Positions 11,201-23,200 of a stretch of 39,458 nt of DNA are shown here, one piece after another. The notes beneath the pieces are model-generated. The model saw nothing but the letters and a program-made list of their open reading frames with translations. It was not told the origin of the DNA and ran no database searches. The position numbers and the translations under genes were made by a program. The stretch covers positions 14,136-53,593 of the forward strand of contig VHZZ01002020.1 of the NCBI GenBank assembly GCA_009801015.1. Reading direction: 5' to 3'. This DNA comes from Silene noctiflora. Its lineage: Eukaryota > Streptophyta > Magnoliopsida > Caryophyllales > Caryophyllaceae. Position 1 is the stretch's first letter. Each line of letters begins with the position of its first letter.

Positions 11201-14200
11201 ACAAGAATTTGGAAAAAAGAATACCAGTAGCAATAATAGTAATACCATGGACAGAAAAAAAGGCTAAATACTTGGTAAGCTCTTTGGTGATGAATTTAGG
11301 GTGCATCATCTAAAACAAAATAAGCATACCTTAAAGAACTACCATTGGGGTACATATGCAACGCCTTTCTGAGGTGGTCAATCCCCCTTTGTATACTGAG
11401 GTTACGCCCTGATCCATTTCTGATCTACATTGACGCAGCAATTTCAGATATTAATCCTGCTACAAGCTAGCTGACTAAAAACATCTCAGCAAATTGATAT
11501 CACAAAAGGCAAAAGCAACTTATATAGAAAAACATACTAGTTTACTAAGTGCAATCAAAAGATGCATTTCAATTATCTCTTCTTGTGATGAAAGGGAACC
11601 ACGACTAATCGAGACAACAGCCTGTAGTTGATTAGTCTGATCGACGACATCTACTGCAGATACAACAAAGCTAACTTTTGCACTCTGGAGCAGCTCTCTA
11701 GGCATTTTTAAAATACTATTAATAGCTGATCCTGCCCCGGAAATGGAGTACAAAAGAGCACAAACTAGACAAATGGCTGCAGCTGCTGAAGACATATTGA
11801 TGGTAGGAACACATTTAGCGAGATCTCTCGCGGCAGACAAGGCCAGATCGTTCTTGCCAAGGTTCCATAATGCTACAGCATATACTTGTAGGCCTTCAAC
11901 GTTAAGTAAACCTATAACATTTAAAAATCATCAGCGTACAATTTCCTCACTTTCAATAGTCAAAATTCGAAAAAATAACGCAGTTATTCGAGCTTAAGAG
12001 GAATTCGTCGACAAATGGAAAACAAAGACATTAGTTCATTGATCGACATACTTCCAAACATAGGAAGAGGAACAAGTTAGCTACCCACAAAAACGCTAAG
12101 TAGCACTTCGGAGAAAACAGACCTCTTTCCTTCAAATGTTCCAATTCTCGCACAGCAGCCAGCACATTCCCAGCCTGCAACAAACAAAGAAGGTGAATAC
12201 ACATTTCTGGAAAATTTTGAATACATTACGAAGAGTATATAGTACAAAAAACAAACTATTTCCCTTGTCCATCAAGAAACGTCCCGCCTTTTCATTTTGA
12301 GTTGTCCATTAATAAACTTCCTACTTTAAATCTTCCATTTTTTATTTAGTTTTATTTATAGTCATTGTATATTCTAACGACACTTCCTTCACAGTTTCAA
12401 TGACTTTCATTTTCATTCACATTCTTAAGATCTACTATAATTTATGTGCAAAACAAACTCAGACGTCTATTGTTGAACAACGGGAGTAGTAAACATACAC
12501 CACCAGACCAACATCTTCCATGAGTGTCACTCCATTCACTTGTCCTACCCTTAATGAGAAACCTAGTGAGAACTAAATGATAAATTCTAAGAGGAAGAAT
12601 GAGAACTGGAAGATCTCACAAATAATACAAACCATTCACAAGGCCACATTTACTCTAAAGGAACTGCTGCAACAAAGAGTGGCAACTCCAATGAAACACC
12701 CAGCTCCCCATAAAGTGCAGCCTGAAAACAATATCCATGTTCACAAGGCAATCTTTTCAAATTTTCAGTGATGCCAATTGGGAGTGTTGAGGCATGAAAC
12801 GACTCATGCAATGCTACTTTCCAAAGCAAGATAAGCTTTGTTCCAGTCATCTCATAATTGGCCATCATAAGTACTAGAATGCAAATCAACTAGGGCCAAG
12901 GGATGCCCCCAGGGATGAACCCCATAAAAGCAAGTGGTCACAAGAATCTAAGAAACAACCACACAAGACAAGTCCTCCAACACATACAGTTCCATGTTTC
13001 TCTTGTTACTTGTCTATGTATCACGTGTCTGAAACTCTGACGTTCCGAGATAACACATCGACACTCCATTTTAGACCAAAATAATAACGCATTTTCATAA
13101 AATATCTGTGACCGACACTGCTAGCAATCTAGCCTAGTTATGAATAATGCAGCAACATCAAGTTATCAAAAGCAAAACATATGAATAACAAGTTAAAATA
13201 GAGTCTATTGTCTTTTTTTTTGGGAAAATTGTAAGCTTCTCATTAAAAGGTCAAAACTCCATACAAACATATGAATAACAAGTTAAAATAGAGCTCATTA
13301 TCATAATTACATATAATGAAAATTTATCAATATATATAGTAAGTTGTGTGATGAGAATCTTGTTCGCTTCAATAATATTTTTATACGATTATATTCGTCA
13401 TATTTTTTAATATTACTAGATTATAGAAAATGACGGTCGGTGTTGATTAAATATCACCAGAAAAGAGAGCATCTGAATAGTTAGAATCACGAAAACAAAG
13501 TCTGTGAAGTTCCAGTTTTGACCTTCCTGAAGCTAAATTACTCTTTTTACAAATAAATAATAAATAAATTGGTAAATTGATAGCTTATACCTTGTATAAC
13601 ATCACTTTTCAAAATTTATACCTAAGATTTAACTTTTTTTCAAAACTTATACCACAATCTTATTTTTTTTTTCCACCATTTCAAAATAACGACCAAATTG
13701 ATCGTTTTACCCTTACTAATTAACCAATCCACCCTTTCTCAACCACATTAACTCATTAAACCCCAAATCCATCAGATACACCTCACCCCCACCTCTTCTC
13801 CCCAGAACCATCACCACCACTGGTGTCGGCGCCACCGCCACCCCACGTGAAATCATGTTGGCGACCCTTCCAGTGCCACCCCTACCCCGTTGAACTCCCA
13901 CGACCTGAAAGCCTTATGCTCCCACATCCCACGGATTTAGTATCCTCCTCTAGCAACAACTACGTGTTCTGACAATGACGTGTAAGGCGGTGCGACAAGG
14001 GTGTGGCCCATGAGGTGTTTTTGTCGTGGAGTGGTGGTAGTGGCAGCGGCAATGGAGAGGTGATAGTAGCGACGGTGGTGGATTGATTTATCTTGAGAAG
14101 ATATAAAGAAGTATGTGTGTTATGTAGGGGTTAGGGTCTGGGGGGTTGTAATGTTCGACAAGTTGGAGGTGGGGCTAGGATGGGGCGTCGCCAGTGGAAA

Positions 14201-17200
14201 GCAATAGACCCGTGGCGCTAGCATCGGTGGTGGTGCCGGTGGGGGCAGAGGTGGTTCTTGGTGATGGTAATGATGGATGTGTGGATTAAGGGGTCTAATG
14301 CGGTGGAGAAAGGGTGGTTGTGTTTAATTAGTAAGGGTAAAACCGTCAATTCATGTCCTTTTTTTAGATTTGGTATTAAGTTTGAAGGAAAATAGGATTT
14401 TTGGTATAAGTTTTGAAAAAAAGTTATCTCAGGTATAAGTTTTAAAAAACGATGTTATACAAAGGTATAAGTTATCAATTTACCCAGTAAATACGGAGTA
14501 GTAAAAAGTGATAACCACATTATGATAAAATGTGGAATGAAGCCTATACATCAACACACACCTTGCATAGAGCTCTAGCCAGATTCACAGATATATCAGC
14601 AAAATAAGACTGGGGTAAAGGAAATGCAGAAATCTTCCATGCACAACGTGCTAGTTGATAAGAAGTAACAGCGCACTCATAATCATGCCGCCCTTCATAA
14701 ACCAGCCCACATATATTATGAGACTCGGGATAAGACGGTGCGCACTGCACAGCTTGCCTGATAGCTCCAAAAACCTAAATAATAATAAGACAGATTAGAT
14801 GTTAAAATCAACAAGTCAAGCTCTTTGATAAATTGAAACATGACTTAGCACTCTAGAACAATTTCACTGTACCTCAGAAGATAATAGGTGACCAGAAATT
14901 CGTGCAAGCTTGGCAAGACCAATTTGAAATTCAGCAAGCTGTCGAGCACGAAAACATGACAAATGAATTATATCATAGCATTATGTGAATTTTGCATATC
15001 AACAACAAAAAAAACCCATAGAAAACATATTGTTGTCACAAAGATACTTCCTCCGTCCCGGTCAATAGTTTACATTTTCCTTTTTCGGGTGTTTCAGTCA
15101 ATAATTTACACTTTCTTTTTTGGTATGTTTTACTCTCTACTTTATTTTTTATTATATTAAAAGCAATTCCCCTCTCTTTCTACCTTGAACTTTGTGTATA
15201 AAGAATATGTAAACACAAATAAAACAGCCATCACAGACATATCACACCTACACATATATCTAAGATTAGCTTTAACCCCCTAAACCCAACAAAAGTCTTA
15301 ATATAAACAGAGTTAACAGTTTACGTTTGCTTTTGCATAAAGACCAACATAAAGGACAAAGGCTCCCTCCCTCCCTCCCTCAATTGAGGGCTGAGGATCA
15401 GTATTCTGACCATTTTCGCACTCGATCGAGTGCCTGGACTCGGTCGAGTAGGCCAGACTCGGTCGAATTCGCTCTACTCGGACGAGTACCTCTGGGCCTA
15501 AAAAACTCTAACGAAGACAAACAAAATCACCAATGGCTTGTACCTGCAACAAAACCATCACGGTGACCCGAGGCCACCCTAAGTCGCATACTAACAAATA
15601 ACATCCAAGAGACAAAGCAGTTTAGGCCGCTTACAAACATAGTTTAAAATGAAACATGTACCGTAAGGCACCAAATCTAACATAAAAAGAAATCCGACAA
15701 ACAATAACCAACAAGAAATAAAAAAAGAACCACTCTAGCTATCATCTTCCTCCGCCTCATGACGTGCCCCTGACGAACCCCGACATCGAAACCTGACGGC
15801 CCTGCACCAGGCTCCCCTCCAAAGGTAGGTGGAGGAACACCATATCCACCTCCAAGCCGCTGCCTCCGATCCCATAGTTGGCTCCCCACGAAGCAACCCC
15901 TCTCGAAGCTCTTCGGTGCTCCCCAAGAAGCCCAATCCATCCAATAACAATAGAAGACTCCACTGTCGTCACCCGGTCCTCTTCACCAAGCTGGCTGAGC
16001 TAGCCCCGTCCCAAGGTGCTGGGTCATCTCATGCAGTCCTCTTTCTCAACAATGCTGGAAAGCTGCTCCGTCAGCTCGCTCATGCTGATGTACCCTAGGG
16101 TCGTGCACCGTAGGGTAGCCCGAGTACCCGTACATGGGTCCTCCCTGCGGCACAAACGGGGTCTACTCCAGAACCTCTCTGGCCACCCTAGTCCCTCTGG
16201 CTGCTCGGGTCGGTCTCCTCCTACCCGTGGCGTACGTCGGCTCCGGCAAGTCGATAAGTCCATGCCCCGGGATCAAGTAGTCCGGGGAAGGGGGTAGCAT
16301 GTAGTCGGTCCACTCGGTCGGACTCGGGGAGGTTGGCCGGGTCGGGCAACCTCGTCCATAGAGTGCCCCTAACCCTCCAAGCTAGGGTCCTATCATCCAT
16401 CACTCTAAGCCATTTCTGGCGAAGGAAGTAATCCTTATCCATAGCCGGCACACTCTCGAACATGGCAGGAAAGGTGGGGGAGGGCTCAAAATTAGCTAGC
16501 CGGGTCGCAATAGCCCCACAACTAAGGTAGCGGTGAGGTGGCTGGGCCATGAAAGCCAAGTTGTTGCATACTATCGCCGGAGGGCTATAATAGAACCGCT
16601 CCTCCCTCTTCGAGTTCAGATAGGACATGAGAATCATCACTTCATGCGAGTTCAACTTACTCACATCACTTCTCCCGTAGAGGAGACAAGTCAACATCCG
16701 CAAGAAAATCTTCAAAGTGACGTGCTGAACGTCATTAATCTCACATTCGTTCCCACCCCCGTCAACATAGTCAAGTACTCGCTCGGCCGACACTCTTTGG
16801 CAACATTTAAGTAGTGATCAGCAGTCGGTTTTTCTATTCCCAAATGCTCCGTCACATCCTCCATCGACAAATCAACGTCCCGGTTCATCACCCGGAAGTG
16901 ACATGTCTCGGCCTCCTCATCATATGAGAAAGAGCTCAAAAACTAAGGTCAGGAACTCGTAAGAGTGTTTCCTCAACCGGGACAATCCCATCAAACCTAA
17001 GGTCTCGAAAATATGCCTTACATCAGTCTCAATTCCCGGTTCCTCCAAAACTCTAGAATTTTTGGGATCAATTTTACAAGATTACGGTCTTACCAGGGTT
17101 CATGGATACTAAGGCTTAGCTAGTAAGACCTATTACGAACTATAACTCATCTAACCATCACTATCCGTAGTCCCGACTCTACATCGTCACCATCCATCCC

Positions 17201-20200
17201 GTTCACACATATCACATTAACTCGTCTTACCACCCTATCCATATAAACACGTATGTACCATCATCAGTCACATAGGTTGGTTACACTACATAAATTTCTT
17301 ATAAATTCATAACGCCGCCAATTAACCTAACATCAAGACCATCTTTTCATAACGTCGCGAAAAAAACGTAAACCACATATCACAACACCGTCTCAAACAA
17401 CATATTACTTATGATCCAATATAATATATCTAATATGATATAATATATAACATAATATTGTAATTCTTTTGACGGAACAACTAATACAACCTTCCACGCG
17501 CGCAATGCACCCTACCCCCCTTAAAAGGAACTTCGCCCCCGAAGTTCACCTTCCGAGTATACAAGGTCACAGTCACGGCGGTACTATTCCCTTACGACAG
17601 AGTAAACATCAGGATGAGTCATGGTGTGATTAGAGCAGATCATGGGGCTGCAAAGGTGGTTAATGCTTATTGTGGGGGACTGGGGGTAGTGGAAGTGGTT
17701 AGTGGCAGAGATGGTTGGGCTTCGGATGAGTTCAAGGGAGTAACGGGCCGGAGAAAAAGTAAGGAGTAGCATTTTTCTGCAAGGGTATAATTATCATTTC
17801 TAAACCAAAGTCATACATTAAAAGCCAAAAACTAACTAGAATTATGTAAAACAATTTTCGACACACCCTAAAAAGAAATATGTAAACAATTCACTAAGGA
17901 GGGTAGTATTTTTTAATAAACTTAGACTATCTACTTTCGTCAGTTTGTCATTTAGAGTGAGTTAGACTCATAATGACACTTAAAAATAATACGCAAGCTT
18001 TTACCTCATATATACAATTCAAAAATAAAAGTCTGAAGTTGAGATGTGAGATGTATACAATGTTGCCTACATTGTTGGGGTTTGAGCAAAATCTGAAGCC
18101 ACTGACATGGGATAGTCCGTCTAAAACCTCACTTCAAACCGACATACACAGCACATGATATCCATAGACAGCTATGACAAGACTATGGCCGGAGATAAAA
18201 TCCTAAAGAATGTGCAGTAGGTAATGACAGAGAGAAAAACAACAGACTTACAGGCAGTATTTGAACAGCGCGCAAGCAACTATCATAAGCCTCATCTGAC
18301 GAAGACTCACTTCAACATCATGTGCATAACATGAGAATGTATCAGTTGGAAATGCCACAAGAGTACAAGACTTAAGAAATAACCAACCATAACTCAACTT
18401 CTTACCTAGTAACTATTTCAGCTGACATGCCAGCCCACGGCAACGCAAGGGAAGGATCTATACTACGTGCCCTGTCAAATGCTTGTCTGCCCAATTGGCT
18501 TTCACCCTCTTCTTTGTATAGCTGTCAAGCAAAGTTACAAAATACATTAGATCTGATAAACCATCACAGCTCCAAGAATGGGAAGCCGAAATAGAAACAA
18601 GTGTCCATAGTCACAGATAGAGCTCAGATTGGACATTCTGCTGAGCTAAGCTTGTCTACAAAAACAAGTACCCAACACGCAAATTCTTCAAGTACAACTT
18701 TTTTTTTCAATTTACTGGGTCTGAACTTCATACAATATAAAATTAGATGATAAAACAGGTGAAATTTAGACTTTGTTGCACAATGAGTATCAACAAAAGA
18801 TAGGCTGCTCTATAAGCGTTTTAAGCCATACTAGAGACAAATCAAACAAAGCAAGTGAGTATGCATATGTTAACTCGTCTGCTGTTCCTCATAACCATAT
18901 TGACATAATGCATCTCAGAAGCATAGGTTTCCTGGCAGCTGTAACATTTTAGAGACACGTGTTTTTGTTTTGTGTCCTAGATATTTTCTTTCAAACTATA
19001 TTGTTAATGGCAACTTACCTTCAATAAGGTAACTAAAGATGCTTGTGAACAGATAATCATATAAAGACAAGGTAACATGGGAATTGTTGAAGGCTTTGGA
19101 ATGTCCTGATCAAAAATACTTCTTTACTCCTCTTTCCCATCTCTCAATGGGTGATTTTTTTTGCCAATGAAACAATATGTAACATCTCACATTCTGAGAA
19201 GGTTCACCAGGGATACCAATAAAAGGGACTAAAATTCCACTTTTCTGAATGGTCAGCAACAGAAAGTGAGGCATAGTGAGTTCCAAGTTTGGATTAAGAC
19301 ACGATTTGTCTCCGCAAACACTCAATTAGATTTGACCAGTGGCGTAAAATTTAATCCCAATGGTATTGAAACATGGAGACTGCTCTGTTTCAAGGGCGTC
19401 ATTGTGAACGAGGCAAGGAGACCAATACAGCTGATTTTGTAACCTTCGGCAACATCTGGGATAAGGAGGCGAGTGAACTGAACAATAAGCACTTCGCCAA
19501 GGGCTAAAGACGAATGCGGTAAAAGCTCATCCATGTACTTCAAACCTATCTAGTTTGTATCATATTCTTGCCCAACTCCTTTGTTTGATCAAGAGCTTTG
19601 GTCGAGGTTGGCCCGATCAACTAACAAGCCAAGCACAGGTGACAATGGAGTAGACCAAGCCCTTGATCATCAGTACATGATCCAAACCCGAACACTCAAC
19701 TATTCAGCTCAGCTGATGACAAACTTAATCCTGTTTGAGAACGACACCTCTGTCGCCATCACTTGTTCTTCATCGTTAAAAGGGTGACTGCTTGAAAGTT
19801 AGATTGTGAATGGATCTGCTTGTGTACAGTATCAAAGAAACAGGTTGTCATAGGTTCAGGGCGAGAGCTGCAAAGGATGAAAGTTTTTGGATTGTAGATC
19901 ATATGATGTCATGAGTTCAGCTGATGGTTATATAAGTGATTCTGCGGTCAATGATGCAAGTTACACCACGGATGAATTCAATGTTAAATCATAGTTTCTA
20001 AATCTGATGAGAAGGAATAGGAGAGAGCCTCCAAACCATAGATCCTCCATAGATAAGAAATTAGATGGCTAGCTTGGAGACCCAAGTATACTCTAGAAAG
20101 CGTGGTGAATCTTCAATTCCAATCTTAATTACAAGGGGTACAATGACAGGCAAGGGCCGCAAAGGCCACAAGGCTTCCTGGATGTGAACTACACCTTAAA

Positions 20201-23200
20201 CTTAAATTGTATTGATTTACTTCATTTAATTTACAGGAATATTTCAATTTTAAAAAATTAAGATCCAAAAAGATCTACTCAGGAGCAGATATATTACTAC
20301 AAGAAGCCCCCATTCATATCAAGTGAAAATATTCGGTTTTCTTCTTTATGAACATCCCCTTATACTAAAAGAATATAACTTCTTAAAATTTTCCCGCTTA
20401 AATGACTTGCTATAAATGTGCTTCATTACAACTGGGGCAACTATTCTATGTAATAGACTAATAGATAATTTTATTCCGTTTAAAAAGGGTAACATTTTTT
20501 CAATTTGTATGAACATATGGAAACGATTTTTTTATTTTGTTACATAAATGAAATTGTACTAATTATAGGTACGATGTGATGGAAATATTTCATTATTCTT
20601 ATTTTTTGAAACTGAACATGATAGCCACAAACATTTTTTTAGCAAATACTCCCTCTTATTCACCTTTTTCTTCCCCTTTCCTTTTTACATAAGAAATAAG
20701 AAATTGAATTTGGACCACACAATACACTCTACCCCACATGCTATTGAATTTGGACCACACAAATCAACCCAAAAGAGGAAATAGGGAAGAAAACCTGAAT
20801 AATCCGTTTAAGGAAATAAGGAAGAAAATGGTGAATAGGAGGGAGTACGTTCTAATTAATTCTATTATGCTGTCTTTTGAAACAAACGTATTACAATTTG
20901 AGAGTATTCATAGATTGTTTTTGTTTTTTACTTCTAAAACGAAAAACTTACGAATAATATATGTTTTCTTACCTTTTAACTTAATATTTATCTCTGCTCC
21001 CATACTAAGGGAACATTTAAATTTTGGTTAATTTTTTAAAAAATTTAATTTAACATATACATAAATATATTTATTACTCCAACACATATCCTTCCGTTTT
21101 TCAGCTTTTCATAAACACTCATGCTCGAGCTACTCGGCTAGCTCTGGTTTTTCGAAGAAGCCCTTGATTTGAATATAAAGAAAAATCAACACCCGATCTA
21201 TAAGGTAAAATATTTTTTTATTCTTTTTCTGATTGTGTTATAGTGGTAAAATTGTTTAGATTCTCTAATATCTTTATCTAAAAGTAAATTTCATAATTAA
21301 ATTTCAAATGGAGTTATTACAGTGGTAAAATCGTTAAATTCTCTAATATCTTTATCAATAAAACCGCGCATTCGCGCGGGATCTATACTAGTAACCAAAT
21401 ACTAGGCCATTGTTCGCAATCTCATTACTACGACAGTATGACCTCTATGATAAGAGGTCAGAATATAAAGGACTATTGAGCTTTTGTTTGGTTTCATTTT
21501 AGTTGTAAAAATGCCGATTTCGTTTCCCAGTCATGCCTCGCCAGCCGCCACTAGAATTGAAATATTGAATGGATCATTAAATAAAGACATGCATTAAACA
21601 TGAAACCGAAAGACAAGAAACTACCTTTCCAAGATATGCCCAAGCAGAAGCAAGAGATACATCCAATCTCAATCCCCGGATGAAGGAATGCTGTCTCAAC
21701 GCTTTATGACCAGACACGCATCCCAATGCCATCCAAAATTCATAATTGTCACTCTCAAGTAATAAGCTTCCCAACAGCATCTTCTCAGCCGGATTCCTAG
21801 TGATGCAACCATATATTACCAATTCGAAATCTAACAAGTCAAGTCAAGAGAGAGAAAAACTTACCAGGCGTCCAGATCATCTTGTTGACTCCCTTTTAAA
21901 GAACTAATAAGATTTATGGCCACGGCAATATCCATATAAATATTTGCTTGCCATGGAGCTAAGTGGAGAGCACGCTGATAGGAGCGTTTGCCAGACATCG
22001 CTGCAGAATAGCGAGTTTCTTTCCAAGAGAGGAGTGAGTTCGAAAAGGCTACCTCATCCTTCTGATCCTCTCCTGTCCATGGAAATGATTTGGCATATGT
22101 AAGCTGACAAAGGAAATAAGAAAGTTTCAGTGAACATTACACGCCGGGCACTTTGCAGTAGGCACTCAAGAATGAAGTGTGCCTAACAAACATATTCCAT
22201 CCACTTCTCGATAAAAATACTGGCCTACACTTTATTTCATCCCATTTTGAAGATCATACTTAAAATATTCACCATTGTGTTTATCAAACATTTAGCAAAG
22301 ACCCACAAGAGTTTCTACGTGCCAGAACACAAAAGTTTTCGGTGTGCCAATTTTACTGAGGTTAAATATCCTGCAATTCCTTTCAATATGTATCCCCTGC
22401 AAACTCCAAAATAATCCACACAGAATCTTAGAAAAAAGTCACCTACTTGAACTTAAAACTCTTAATGACTAATTCTATATTATACATATCTTCCATTTCT
22501 CAAATCTAGATAGTATAAATTAGTTTAGATCCCGCGCAATAAATGCGCGGTTTTTATAGAGTTTTTATTTTTTTATTACTTAATCATAAATTAACACCTT
22601 ATTAATTTTTCATATTTCACGTAATTATATTTTGATATGAGAAAAAAATTGAACTGCAAAATTATTCAAGAAAACCGAGTAAAATTGAACTGAAAAATAA
22701 TAGTGGTAACTCATTAATTGTTCATTTTCTCGTTATTGTATTTTGCTTCGAGAAAAAAAATTAAAACTAAAAATTAATCCAAGAGAATTGAGTACTGTGC
22801 CGAATTGAGTTTATTAAAAAATATTTTTTATACCACAAAGCTAACGATTCCAATTTTATAAATTCTCTCAATTTCTTTTTTGTCATGAAAGTAATCAAAA
22901 CGATTTATAGTTTTCTTTATACATAGTATGAGTCAAGTCATTCTTAAATAATAGCATCAATAAAAGATTTAATAGTTTTTAGTTTTATATTATTTATTTA
23001 GATTTTAATTAAAATATTATATTTTTATGTTTAGTGAAAATATATAATTTAATGAAAAGATTAATTTTAATGAAAAAAGTTGTATAATGAAATATATTAT
23101 AATTATTAATTTTCTTATTTAGTAAAAACAATCAAATTTTCATAGTTTCCTTATTTAAAAAGATGCTTTTTGGAGGGAAAACTTGTGAATTCACCTATTC

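Noticed and set aside
12577..12889. Overlapping frames on both strands in SKI3 intron 15
   Set aside because: No family resemblance, and the SKI3 exons on either side join in phase without it (exon 15 to exon 16).
15327..16297. Plus-strand frames over the Athila-like relic
   Set aside because: The protein-like signal and family motifs are on the minus strand.
19110..19787. Protein-like frames in SKI3 intron 11
   Set aside because: Stops interrupt them and I cannot identify any retroelement or host domain; recorded only as unidentified repeat-like DNA.
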